From positions 40,016 to 104,015 of the forward strand of contig CAVXZE010000030.1 of the NCBI GenBank assembly GCA_963766175.1: a stretch of 64,000 nt of DNA, given 5' to 3'. Position numbers and translations under genes: made by a program. Shown one piece after another: positions 41,298 through 50,094 of the stretch. Each line of letters opens with the position of its first letter. The stretch's first letter is position 1. Below the pieces are notes generated by a model, which worked only from the letters and a program-made list of their open reading frames with translations, ran no database searches and was not told the DNA's origin. The DNA comes from CAVXZE01 sp963766175. GTDB taxonomy: Bacteria; Myxococcota_A; UBA9160; UBA6930.

Positions 41298-44200
41298 CTA
41301 GTCGGAGCCCTCGCGGCCTTTGTTCCAGGCGGCCTGGCAGGTGGCCACGCCGTCTGCCGGCAGCCCGCCAACAAAGATGCGTTGGATCGGCACGACCACG
41401 ATGCTGGTCACGAAGCGGATGAAGGTGCGCAGCACGTCCTCCGGGGCCACGCCGATCTTGAAGTCCTGGAAGCTTCCCTTGACTGCAACCGGCGTCTGGA
41501 GCGCAAGCAGCGCCGGTTTCTTCGACTGGGGGCCGAAGACGGCCTCCAGCTGCCTCTCCTTGAAGTCGATGGTGGCGGCGCCTCGCACCACCATCCCCGT
41601 CGTGTCCAGTAGCAGCGCCCGCTCCTGCATCAGCCCGTCGTCGAGATCGAAGCGCGCCACCACACAGTTGATCATTGATCTCGACTGGGAATCGATGCGC
41701 GGCAGCAGTGCCCAGAGGACACTCGTGGCCCAGAGGTCGATCGTCCCGGCGCTCCTGTTCTTGGGAAACGCCACGAAGTCGAGCCGGCCGCTGGCGTGGG
41801 CGAGTAGATCCTCGCCGACTGGCGCCCTGCCCTCGATGTCGAGATCGAGGGTCAGCAAGCCCCCCACCTCGGCCTCGGGATCTGTCCGTCGCACCAGAAT
41901 GCCGTATTCGAGTCGCTCCGCGAGAGCGCGGATGCGCGCCGAGATGTCGGAGCCGGAATACGCGTAATCCATCTGGAGCAGGAAATCGCCACCGGGAAGG
42001 GCGAGTTTCAGCGGGTCGACGCTCAGCCTGCCGTCTTCGAGGGTGACGACGAGCTCGCCGCGCCCGAGCTCGTCCTTCCCCGACAGCACGTGGTCGACAC
42101 GAGCTACGAGCCGGCCGTCGACACTCAGCAAGCCCTCGGGGCTGAGAAACGGCACCGGTTCCTCGGGCCCTTCCGGGGCCTCCACGTGTACGTCGACACC
42201 GTCGAGATCCAGGTCGGACTGCATCCGCGGCTGCTCGGCGGCGGCCGCTTCGGGCGACTCCGGGGGCTCCGCCGTGGCCGCGAAGTCGTCGGTCTGGATC
42301 TGGTCGCTGGAGAGCTCGACGTCGATGCGGGGCCGGACTCCACCGGTGTGAAGACTCCCCTTTCCCTTCAGCCGGCTGTTCGCCACGCGGAGGTCCAGGT
42401 CCGAAAGCAGGTAGGCCGAAGGCGTCACCTGCGCGCGGGCGCCGAGGCGATAGGGGCCGATGGGTGGCAGCTCGTAGCGCAGCAGTGAGGCCAACCGGTC
42501 GAGCCGCTCGCCCGAGAGGCTGAGGATTCCTTCGAAGCGCTGGTCCCGGATGGGAAGCGCGACGGAGGTCTCCACCTCGAGGGTGGCACCCGCCGCCTCG
42601 GCTCGCAGATGGAATGGCAAGTGGTCGGGCGGATCGCGAAAGAGCGAGAGGTGCCCGATCTGGATCTCCAGGGCCAGCGGGTTGCCCTCGACGGAGCCGC
42701 CGGCGACGAGCCGGATAGGTTCTTCGCCCCGGGAGCGCAGCTCCGCGCGATCGAGAAGCAGGGGCAGCTCGGCGCCCGAGGCGGCGTCGGTGAGCGTCCA
42801 CTGAGCGTCCTCGATGCGAGCCACCAGCTCCGACCCAGCCATCACTTCGGCGAGCGTGCCGCCGCGACCCGTGACCTCGACCTCGACGAGGCTCGCGCTC
42901 GCCTTCAGATCCTTCGCGATGCCGAGGCGCTCGAACATCCCTCCGACGTCGAGATCCCGCGCCCCGAACTCGAAGCTGGCCTTGTGGGGCGCTTCGCGCA
43001 GGTCCATGGAGAGCGCGCCTGCGAACGCTGCGTCGGCCGTGTGAAAGCCGAAGGGTGCGCGTTCCAGGTGGCCTTCGCGAATCGCCCCTTGGAAGCGGAA
43101 GTCGCTGAGCTCGATGCGCGCGAGCCTGAGTTGGTCGAAGGCGAGGGAGAGGTCCGCATTTTGAAGATGGATTCCGCCAGGCAGGATGGGGGCGTCCCAG
43201 GCAACCCCTCGACCGGCAGCGCCCGAATCGGGTGGAGCCGCCTCACCGGCGTCGGCCGACTCCGGAGCCTCCTTCAGGAGCTTCGACAAGTCGAACTTTC
43301 CGACGTGGAGATCGACCCACGCCAGGCGCTCCTCTCCCTCACGCTTGACACCGAGGTCGCCGGTCAGGCTCGTCTCGCCGAGGCGCACCTCCTCGAGGGT
43401 GGTTCGAAAGAGTTCGGGCGTGCGCTCGACGCGGGCGCGGAGCGCGTAGGAGGCATTGGCGACCGGAAGCGCCCCCAGCCAGGGCTCGAGCCGGGAGAGC
43501 CGCTCACCTTCGACGCGAAGCTGCGCGTCGGCCTCGAACGTGCCCAGGGCCAGGCTGCCCCGAGCCTGGCCGCTGAGCTCGATTTCGGCGCCGGCGCCGG
43601 CGGCCTCGAGACGCAGAGGCCATCCCTTACCGCCCAGCCACGCCTCCACGGTTCCCGCAGAGAGGTCCAGGCGAAGCGCCTCGCCCAGCAGCTCGGTTCG
43701 CGCGCGCACGGTCAATGGACCGCGCTCCTCGAGCGCCACCTCGATACGCTCGACTCCCACCGGCACCGGGGACTCGAAGCCGTAGGTGAGCTCGGCTCCG
43801 CGAGCGACGAGGTCGGCGCGCAGAGAGACCAGAAACTCGCGCAGCGACTCTCCAGTGCCCTCTACGTCGGCGCGCAGCTCCTGGAAATCGCCCTGCAAGT
43901 TGAGCTCGGGTGCCAGGTGGCCGCCGAGTTCGTCGACGCGGAAGGGACCTGAGGAGCCCAGTGCGAAGGCAGCATGAGGCTTCCCTTCGCGGCGGTCGAG
44001 GCCCAGCGTGCCCTCCAGCGGAACGCCGGCAGCCGTTAGAGAAATCGGGAAGTCGAGCTCCCCCCCGGCGACATTGAGCTCGATCGCCACGTCCTCCAAG
44101 GGCGGACCCGCACCACTGAGCCGCTCGAGAGAGAGCTTCAGGTCGGTGTCGAATGTCTCGAGCAGGTCGAGAAGAGCCACCGCGGGTCCCAGCCCTTCAG

Positions 44201-45161
44201 CAGACGCGCTGCGGGCGGGGATCGCCGCTTCGGCTGGCGCGTCGGGATCCGGCACTTCGGAAGGTTCTGGATCGGGCGAGAGATCGATCGCTCCCACGCG
44301 CAGGTCGCCGCGGATGCTCGGCCGGCCGTCGGTATTCTCCAGCGCCAGCCAGCCGGTCAGCTCCGCCCCTTCTCCCCCGCGACCCTCGATGTCGTTCAGC
44401 TGCAGCGAGCCCGGCCGGGCCGCGAGCTGCAGGCCGAGCCGGGCTTCGGACTCCGCAAACCGCAGCCCCAGGGAGAGGGGCCACGCATCGGGCTTGGCGA
44501 GCAGCCGCGCGATCGATCCGGCTTCGACCTCCAGAGCGAGCGGAACCGCCTGGTACTCACCTTGCGCGCGAATCTCCGTGGATTCATCCCAGCGAAGAGC
44601 GGCGGTGAGCGCATCGAGACGGGCGCGAGCGATCTCGCCGTCGGGGTTCTCGTAAGTAACGTCGACGGCGTCGACCGAGAGGGAGTCGACGTCGAGGCTC
44701 CAGCCTCGCATCGGATCCGCGGAGGTCTCGGACGCCGGCACCTCGGTCCGGGTCTCGGGCTCTGCCACGGGGATCGCCTCGGGATCCAGCCGCAGCACCG
44801 CGCCTCGCGCCGCGATCTCCTTCAGGTGGAGGCGCTTGCGCAACAGCGCAGTCAGCCCGAACTTCACCTCGAGTCGCTCGAGCGTCAGGACCTCCGGACG
44901 CGAGGGCTCCGGGTGTCCGACGCGCAGGTCCTCCACCCGGAGACCGGGATGGAACCCCAGCACGAGTCTGAGGGAGCCGAACTCGACCGAGCGCCCCAGT
45001 GAATCGCTGGCGCGCCCCTCCAGCAGAGATCGCACCGGGCCCAGCGGCACGGGGATGCCCAGCACGAGCAGCAGCAGAGCGATGGCAGCGAGCGCTCCGA
45101 CGGCAACGAGCGCCCGGTGCAGCCGGCTACGGGGCTTCGCTGGATTGGCTTGCTCCTGCAC
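41298..45161 (-). CDS. Very large AsmA-family envelope protein
   Basis: A 1287-residue protein. The N-terminal anchor is at residues ~17-40 (ALVAVGALAAIALLLLVLGI). AsmA domain 1 begins SVEFGSLRLVLGFHPGLRVE, LRVGHPEPSRP and LKFGLTALL-like sequence. A long periplasmic repeat-rich middle and a C-terminal AsmA_2-like region (GRLDFVAFPKNRSAGTIDLW, then FKERQLEAVFGPQSKKPALL) follow. Such giant AsmA/TamB-like proteins form bridge-like tubes moving phospholipid between membranes. Interior text is Glu/Leu/Arg-rich with Pro linkers. The GTG start lies six bases after a TATAAT box, so leaderless expression is likely. It is one of three AsmA-like proteins in the window. Confidence 0.88.
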   Translation of the reverse strand: MQEQANPAKPRSRLHRALVAVGALAAIALLLLVLGIPVPLGPVRSLLEGRASDSLGRSVEFGSLRLVLGFHPGLRVEDLRVGHPEPSRPEVLTLERLEVKFGLTALLRKRLHLKEIAARGAVLRLDPEAIPVAEPETRTEVPASETSADPMRGWSLDVDSLSVDAVDVTYENPDGEIARARLDALTAALRWDESTEIRAQGEYQAVPLALEVEAGSIARLLAKPDAWPLSLGLRFAESEARLGLQLAARPGSLQLNDIEGRGGEGAELTGWLALENTDGRPSIRGDLRVGAIDLSPDPEPSEVPDPDAPAEAAIPARSASAEGLGPAVALLDLLETFDTDLKLSLERLSGAGPPLEDVAIELNVAGGELDFPISLTAAGVPLEGTLGLDRREGKPHAAFALGSSGPFRVDELGGHLAPELNLQGDFQELRADVEGTGESLREFLVSLRADLVARGAELTYGFESPVPVGVERIEVALEERGPLTVRARTELLGEALRLDLSAGTVEAWLGGKGWPLRLEAAGAGAEIELSGQARGSLALGTFEADAQLRVEGERLSRLEPWLGALPVANASYALRARVERTPELFRTTLEEVRLGETSLTGDLGVKREGEERLAWVDLHVGKFDLSKLLKEAPESADAGEAAPPDSGAAGRGVAWDAPILPGGIHLQNADLSLAFDQLRLARIELSDFRFQGAIREGHLERAPFGFHTADAAFAGALSMDLREAPHKASFEFGARDLDVGGMFERLGIAKDLKASASLVEVEVTGRGGTLAEVMAGSELVARIEDAQWTLTDAASGAELPLLLDRAELRSRGEEPIRLVAGGSVEGNPLALEIQIGHLSLFRDPPDHLPFHLRAEAAGATLEVETSVALPIRDQRFEGILSLSGERLDRLASLLRYELPPIGPYRLGARAQVTPSAYLLSDLDLRVANSRLKGKGSLHTGGVRPRIDVELSSDQIQTDDFAATAEPPESPEAAAAEQPRMQSDLDLDGVDVHVEAPEGPEEPVPFLSPEGLLSVDGRLVARVDHVLSGKDELGRGELVVTLEDGRLSVDPLKLALPGGDFLLQMDYAYSGSDISARIRALAERLEYGILVRRTDPEAEVGGLLTLDLDIEGRAPVGEDLLAHASGRLDFVAFPKNRSAGTIDLWATSVLWALLPRIDSQSRSMINCVVARFDLDDGLMQERALLLDTTGMVVRGAATIDFKERQLEAVFGPQSKKPALLALQTPVAVKGSFQDFKIGVAPEDVLRTFIRFVTSIVVVPIQRIFVGGLPADGVATCQAAWNKGREGSD

Positions 45162-45173
45162 CCATACATTATA
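45162..45173 (-). promoter_or_regulatory. Candidate leaderless promoter (-10 TATAAT) for giant AsmA gene
   Basis: On the minus strand a perfect TATAAT (45173 to 45168) ends six bases before the GTG at 45161. TTGAGG lies 19 bases further upstream as a possible -35. No Shine-Dalgarno sequence is present. An ATG at 45165 is out of frame. Confidence 0.45.
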
Positions 45174-45331
45174 GAAGCGCTGGCTCGAACCGCCTCAATT
45201 GGATGCGTCCGCTCGCCTGGTCTTCGGGCGGGAGGCGCCGCGCAGATCCGTTGGACTTCCTCCGTTGACGAGCGCACATCCGTATCGAGGGGTTTCTACT
45301 CGCAGGAGCAACCGGACGGCGTCGCTGTCGT

Positions 45332-46042
45332 TCATCCTCGATCCGCCTCGACAAAACCCTTCTCGCGCTCGAAGACGTCGATCACGTCTGCGTACATCTG
45401 GCGCTTTATGGCGGCGATCGTGTCGCGATCCTTGCCCGCCAGACCCTGTGCGATCTCGATGGCCCTGGGGAGTAGCTCCATCTCGGAGACGGCGTGATCG
45501 ACGATCTGGCGATCTGCTGCTTCGGAGCCACCGTAACGCCTGGCGGTGCACATCGCTTCGTGAGCGACCACCTTGGGGAGACGCGCGCGAATCAGTACAT
45601 CCATCTGCTTGGTGAAGGGGATCTTGATATCCACTTCGGGTAGACAGAAGAAGCCCCGGTCGGCGCGCATCACCCGATAGTCGTGGGCCAACGCGATCAT
45701 GGCGCCAGCCGCAAACACGTGCCCATTGAGAGCAGCCACTGTGATCATGGGAAACGTCAGCATGCGTATGAAGGTGTCGTGGACATTGTCCACATGCTGT
45801 CGGACCTCCTCCGCACCAAGGCTGCCCATCCATTCCAGGTCAAGGCCGTTCGAGTAGAACTTCCCCGTCCCGCTGGTCACCAGAGCAGCCGGTCCTGTGG
45901 AGCCCTCGACCTCGTCCAAAGCCTGATTCAGCGCCGTCATGAATCTGGCGTTGAAGCGATTTTCCTCGGCGATCATGCGAAGCAGATGGACGTCGCCATC
46001 TCTTTCCAGCTCTATCATGCGAACATCCTCATCCACTGACAC
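45332..46042 (-). CDS. Enoyl-CoA isomerase (crotonase family)
   Basis: 236 residues. Motifs are EENRFNARFMTALNQALDEV, SGTGKFYSNGLDLEWM (oxyanion hole) and NGHVFAAGAMIALAHDYRVM. The N-F/N-A and G-K-F-Y-S-N-G-L-D-L pattern is characteristic of the short eukaryote-like delta3,delta2-enoyl-CoA isomerase group rather than of hydratases. This would shift double bonds during unsaturated fatty-acid oxidation. The GTG start overlaps an in-frame ATG a few codons later; no strong ribosome-binding site is visible. Neighbours are unrelated. Confidence 0.85.
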   Translation of the reverse strand: MSVDEDVRMIELERDGDVHLLRMIAEENRFNARFMTALNQALDEVEGSTGPAALVTSGTGKFYSNGLDLEWMGSLGAEEVRQHVDNVHDTFIRMLTFPMITVAALNGHVFAAGAMIALAHDYRVMRADRGFFCLPEVDIKIPFTKQMDVLIRARLPKVVAHEAMCTARRYGGSEAADRQIVDHAVSEMELLPRAIEIAQGLAGKDRDTIAAIKRQMYADVIDVFEREKGFVEADRG

Positions 46043-46130
46043 GCCTGTTGAGCTTGGTATACCACATGTTGAATCGAGTTGACCCGCTCCCCGGGAATGT
46101 CTGAGAATCGCGAGACGGGAGGAAATCCCG

Positions 46131-47414
46131 ATGCGCTTTCAAGCCGTGATCCGATCCCGTCCGCGGTCCACGTGGATCATCGCCATCGCAGCGTTGGCTG
46201 TCGCCGCTCCGGTGACCGTGGGCGATGTCGGACCTGCGCCGATCGAAGCTCTAAGAGCGGCAACCGTGCAGGGACTCGAGCGGTCGCAGGTGCGGGGCGC
46301 CAGCCTGGCGCTGATTCGCGGCGGGCGCCTGGTGTGGACCGAATCCTTTGGCGTCGTCGACGAGGGAAGCGGCGAGCCGGTCGACACCCGAACCGTCTTC
46401 GAGGCAGCATCCCTCGGAAAAGTCGTATCCGCGGTCGCCGCCCTCACCCTCGTGGCGGAGGGGCGCTGGCGCCTCGAAATGCCAGTTCGGTCCCCGTCCC
46501 TGGAAGTACCGGAGGGCTGCTCCACGCCGACACTGGCGCACTTGCTCAGCCATAGCGCGGGGCTCTCGAACGATCTCGGCGCCACCCGCTTCCGCGCGAG
46601 CTGTCGACCCGGGATCGACTTCTCCTATGCGGGACAGGGGTACAGCGTGCTTCAGGAGATGCTCGAGGACGAGACTGGAGAGCCCGCCGAACGATTCATC
46701 GAGCGCCGGGTCTTCCGCCCACTCGGCATGGAGCACTCCACCTTCTTCCCCGGTTTCGCGGTCGATCGCGCGACCGGCTACGTCGACCTGGTCTTCGCAC
46801 TTCTCACCGGCACGGCGCGGGGACCGGTGCTGCCGATGGGAGCGCTGGTGCTCCTGCTGGCGGGGGTCGGCTGTGCGTGGCTCAACCGGCGGAGCTGGCG
46901 ACGACGGACCGGGCGTCGAGTCATTGGTGTGCTCGCGCTCCAGTGGATCGCCCTCGTCGTCGTACTGCTCGCCCTGGGTTCGCGTATCATCGTTCCCATC
47001 GAGTCCCGGTCGAGCCGCGTCCTCCTGGCCTCGAGCCTCCACACCAACGTCGAGGACCTGGCCCGCTTTGCGCTCGAACTACTCCGCCCGCAACGGATCG
47101 ATCTGAGGGCGCGGGACATGCTCTTCGAGCCGCAGATCGAAGTGGGGCGGGGTATCGCCTGGGGAGCCGGAATTGGTATCGACCGTTCGGTCGAGCCCAC
47201 GACCTGGTGGCACTGGGGCAGCAATCCGGGCTTCCAGAGTCTCGTCGTCCTCGAGCCAGAACGAGGGGACGCGATCGTCGTTCTGACCAATACCGGTGGA
47301 GGCCTGGACGGTCTGATCGGAGGTCTCGGCGGCTACAGCCTGTCCAAGGAGATCGCGCGACAGGCCCTGGGCATCCGGGGTACCTGGGATCTGCGCCGCG
47401 ACGCCCCGGAGTGA
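46131..47414 (+). CDS. Serine hydrolase (beta-lactamase fold) interrupted by a membrane segment
   Basis: 427 residues from ATG 46131 with GGAGG upstream. An N-terminal signal or anchor (TWIIAIAALAVAAPVTVG) precedes a PF00144 domain: the nucleophile motif S-L-G-K (AASLGKVVS), YAGQGYSVL near the second motif, and a C-terminal WWHWGSNPGFQSLVVLEP with the HxG-type triad (HWG). Between the DRATGYVD loop and LLASSLHTNVEDLARFALEL, about 80 residues contain two or three hydrophobic segments (PVLPMGALVLLLAGVGCAWL; VIGVLALQWIALVVVLLALG). Such an insertion inside the catalytic domain is unusual. Cell-envelope hydrolysis is likely; substrate unknown. Confidence 0.8.
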   Translation: MRFQAVIRSRPRSTWIIAIAALAVAAPVTVGDVGPAPIEALRAATVQGLERSQVRGASLALIRGGRLVWTESFGVVDEGSGEPVDTRTVFEAASLGKVVSAVAALTLVAEGRWRLEMPVRSPSLEVPEGCSTPTLAHLLSHSAGLSNDLGATRFRASCRPGIDFSYAGQGYSVLQEMLEDETGEPAERFIERRVFRPLGMEHSTFFPGFAVDRATGYVDLVFALLTGTARGPVLPMGALVLLLAGVGCAWLNRRSWRRRTGRRVIGVLALQWIALVVVLLALGSRIIVPIESRSSRVLLASSLHTNVEDLARFALELLRPQRIDLRARDMLFEPQIEVGRGIAWGAGIGIDRSVEPTTWWHWGSNPGFQSLVVLEPERGDAIVVLTNTGGGLDGLIGGLGGYSLSKEIARQALGIRGTWDLRRDAPE

Positions 47415-47516
47415 GCCACAGGTACGCATCTTTGCCGACAAAGTCCCGCCAAAAGTACTGCTCTGCCCGTCGTGACACGGCTCACGCTCTTCGCCTCGAC
47501 CATGCCGATATGACCT

Positions 47517-49169
47517 GTGATGAGTGGACATCGCCGCGACGACTGGGGCCTGCGTTCGCACCCTCGACCCGCATTGCGAGCACCGGCCGCGAATCTACAC
47601 CGACATCGCGGGCGGATCGGGGCAACGATCTTTGCCGCTTTCGCGCTCCTATTGGCCCCGCCCGCCAGCGCCCTCGTGGAAATCGTCGGGCAGGAACAAG
47701 CGACCTTCGAGTGGTCCCCCGCGAGCGGTCCCGTGGCTGGCTACCGGGTGTTCGTGTCGGCCAACGGTGATCCCGAGACCCACTACGGATCCGTCTACGC
47801 CACGACCCAGGCTACGATCCATGCGAGCTTCGGTGACACCGTCGCCGTTACAGTCGCCGCCTTTGATGCGGAGGGACAGGAGGGGCCCCGATCCGATCCG
47901 TCGGAACCCTTGCGCTTCGTAGCACCTACGCCGGAACCGACGCCGAAGCCGACTCCCAAGCCGACACTAGAGCCGACTCCCAAGCCGACACCAGAGCCGA
48001 CTCCCAAGCCGACACCGGAGCCGACTCCCAAGCCGACACCAGAGCCGACTCCCAAGCCGACACCAGAGCCGACTCCCAAGCCGACACCAGAGCCGACTCC
48101 CAAGCCGACACTAGAGCCGACTCCCAAGCCGACACCGGAGCCGACTCCCAAGCCGACACTAGAGCCGACTCCCAAGCCGACACCGGAGCCGACTCCCAAG
48201 CCCTCGCCGGAGCCAACTCCCACGCCTACGCCGGAGCCGATACACGAGGAGCCCCCTCTTGCCGAGCCGGCTCCCCTTGACTTCGACGGCAATGGACAAT
48301 CGGACCTGCTGCTCCGCAACAGAGTAACGGGAGAAACCCAGCTCTGGTTGATGAACGGAAGCTCCGTCGTATCGGAGCTGGCGCTTCCCCACCTTCCAGA
48401 AGAGGTCAGAGTGATCGGCAACGGCGACTACAATGGGGACGGGTTTGCCGACCTGTTGTGTCGCGAGAGCAGGACGGGACGGCTCGAGATGTGGATCATC
48501 CAGTCCGCTGCCCTGGTCGAACGGATCTCGCTTACCCAGACGGTCGGGCATGGCTGGAGCGTGGCTGGCTCCGGCGACTTCGATGGCGATGGGCGCAGTG
48601 ACTTGGTGCTTCGCAACCAGAATCAGCGCCGCGTCGAGATCTGGTACCTGAACGGCGGTGAAGTGCTGGAGGTCCTCGAGATCGCCGACGCACCGCATAA
48701 GGCCTGGAAAGTCGCTGGCACGCGCGACTTCGACTCCGACGGAGTCGCCGAGATTCTATGGCACCTACGCGAGAGCGGAGAGACGCTCCTCTGGCGCTTC
48801 GACACCGAGGGTGTCGAAGAGATCGGCTTCGGCTCGGTGCCTCCTGGTGCCCGAATGCAGGCAACCGGGGACCTCGATGGCGACGGCCGGGCGGACGCTT
48901 TCTTGACAATCGATGACCAGCCGAGCGTCGCCCTCATCGGATCCACTGGCGTCGGCCTACCCCAGCGCCTACCCACCGGTCGGAGAGGCAGGAAGGATAC
49001 GATGACGGTCTCCGGCGACTACGACGGCGATGGCCTCGCGGACCTGATCCTGACAAGTTGGTGGGGAGGACGGCTCGAGGTGTACTTCATGGACGGCCCC
49101 GCAGTCGCAGCAATCGAGAGCCTTCCGCGCCTGCCTCGCTTCTGGTACCAGGCCGGAATATCCGACTAG
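47517..49169 (+). CDS. Secreted FG-GAP/VCBS-like repeat protein with PTPEPTPK linker
   Basis: 550 residues. A signal peptide (ATIFAAFALLLAPPASA) is followed by a fibronectin III-like domain (EWSPASGPVAGYRVFVSANG), then a ~100-residue linker of tandem PTPEPTPK units, then six FG-GAP-type repeats each with a Ca-binding D-x-D/N-x-D-G loop: DFDGNGQSD, DYNGDGFAD, DFDGDGRSD, DFDSDGVAE, DLDGDGRAD, DYDGDGLAD. The layout suggests a secreted calcium-binding beta-propeller on a flexible stalk, used for adhesion or polysaccharide contact. No C-terminal sorting signal is seen. The start may also be the next codon (ATG 47520); the ribosome-binding site is weak. Confidence 0.85.
   Translation: MMSGHRRDDWGLRSHPRPALRAPAANLHRHRGRIGATIFAAFALLLAPPASALVEIVGQEQATFEWSPASGPVAGYRVFVSANGDPETHYGSVYATTQATIHASFGDTVAVTVAAFDAEGQEGPRSDPSEPLRFVAPTPEPTPKPTPKPTLEPTPKPTPEPTPKPTPEPTPKPTPEPTPKPTPEPTPKPTPEPTPKPTLEPTPKPTPEPTPKPTLEPTPKPTPEPTPKPSPEPTPTPTPEPIHEEPPLAEPAPLDFDGNGQSDLLLRNRVTGETQLWLMNGSSVVSELALPHLPEEVRVIGNGDYNGDGFADLLCRESRTGRLEMWIIQSAALVERISLTQTVGHGWSVAGSGDFDGDGRSDLVLRNQNQRRVEIWYLNGGEVLEVLEIADAPHKAWKVAGTRDFDSDGVAEILWHLRESGETLLWRFDTEGVEEIGFGSVPPGARMQATGDLDGDGRADAFLTIDDQPSVALIGSTGVGLPQRLPTGRRGRKDTMTVSGDYDGDGLADLILTSWWGGRLEVYFMDGPAVAAIESLPRLPRFWYQAGISD
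47930..48240 (+). repeat. 24-bp minisatellite encoding PTPEPTPK
   Basis: About 12-13 tandem copies of a 24-bp unit (core CCGACTCCCAAGCCGACACC). Copies differ mainly in one codon (CCA/CCG/CTA, giving P/P/L). The array is in frame in the secreted FG-GAP protein and is a likely site of length variation by slippage. Confidence 0.92.
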
Positions 49170-49227
49170 AGCGCGCAAATGCCGGCTCCACTACGCGCCC
49201 AAGGATCTCCGCGACCCGCACCACGCA

Positions 49228-49524
49228 TCATGGCTGCTCTCGCTCGGTGTCCAGCTTCCCTCTCTCGAGCGCGAGCGAAAAACGGATCCGCTCTGCGTTC
49301 TCCAGAATCGTTCCTTCGCGCACCACCCCATCGAAGCACTTGCCACCCTAGAAACCGCTCGTGAACTCAGCCTCCCGCGCGTGTTCGATGGCGTCCGACC
49401 CCGTCAGTCTGACGACGATGTCATCGCCCCAGATGACCAGGATGTTGGGCTTCTCTGCGGCCTGCGTGGAGAGCGCGGCGCCGAGAGCCAGCAACGGCAG
49501 GAGTAGGCGATATCCGAACTTCAT
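49228..49524 (-). pseudogene. Truncated sulfatase relic joined to unrelated tail
   Basis: From ATG 49524, preceded by AAGGGGAA, the frame encodes a signal peptide and then AEKPNILVIWGDDI, the N-terminal signature of arylsulfatases (first metal-binding aspartates). The sulfatase sequence stops there. The frame continues VVRLTGSDAIEHAREAEFTS to TAG at 49348-49350. After that stop, the same frame continues GGKCFDGVVREGTILENAER to a TGA at 49228, still protein-like. The active-site C-x-P-x-R motif is missing. This is a deletion fusion of two genes plus a nonsense codon. It lies 27 bp downstream of the shortened barrel gene, on the same strand. Confidence 0.7.
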
Positions 49525-49551
49525 GATTCGATTCCCCTTGTCTGTCGAGAG

Positions 49552-50016
49552 CTACCTGGGAAACAGGAACCGGAGCGTCCACTGGATCGACCAGTCGGCG
49601 CTTCTGGTGGGTCGCTCGACGTTGTAGTAGGCCACCAGCCGGGTGTTGATGTTCTGGCTGCCGATGCAGAAGACCTTGCCGGCCCCGCCCCCGACGGGCA
49701 CACGCCACTCCTCCCCGCTCTTGGCCTTCCAGTTGGCGCTCACCAGCGGTGAGCTGGTCAGGTACCAGCCCCGAGGGAGATTGTAGTTCACGAAGGGCTG
49801 GACGTAGAAGGTGCTGACGTCCCGGCGGTCGTCGTCGTCGGTGCCGTTCTCGAAGTTGAAGTTGCTCTCGAAGGGCAGGCTGATCAGGCTGCCGATCGGA
49901 TTCTGGACCTTCTTGGCGAGCTCGGTGGCATCCTCGGCCCGTGCACCAACGGGGCCGAGGAGTGCGGCCAACGTCGCCCCGAGCACCACCACGCGTCCGA
50001 TGCGATCCACGGTCAT
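49552..50016 (-). CDS. Shortened outer-membrane barrel protein (neuromedin-U-like transporter family)
   Basis: 154 residues with a signal peptide ending GARA-EDA. The N-terminal part (ELAKKVQNPIGSLISLPFES) matches the family's first strands and the C-terminal part (FYVQPFVNYNLPRGWYLTSS, GAGKVFCIGSQNINTRLVAY, LRFLFPR) matches its last strands. The ~120 residues normally between them are missing, without a frameshift (DDDDRRDVS marks the junction). Normal family members are ~270 residues. The start is ATG 50016 with AGGGGGA upstream. It is divergent from the AraC-type regulator. Whether the remnant barrel folds is doubtful. Confidence 0.7.
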   Translation of the reverse strand: MTVDRIGRVVVLGATLAALLGPVGARAEDATELAKKVQNPIGSLISLPFESNFNFENGTDDDDRRDVSTFYVQPFVNYNLPRGWYLTSSPLVSANWKAKSGEEWRVPVGGGAGKVFCIGSQNINTRLVAYYNVERPTRSADWSIQWTLRFLFPR

Positions 50017-50094
50017 CCGGGTCCCCCTCCGAAAATTGTCGAGAATCTAGAGACATATGCCGACGTCGGGGAAAGGGGGATCCCCGATAGCGCA

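Noticed and set aside
47930..48240. CRISPR or origin iterons
   Set aside because: The 24-bp units are contiguous and encode PTPEPTPK; there are no variable spacers or DnaA-type boxes.
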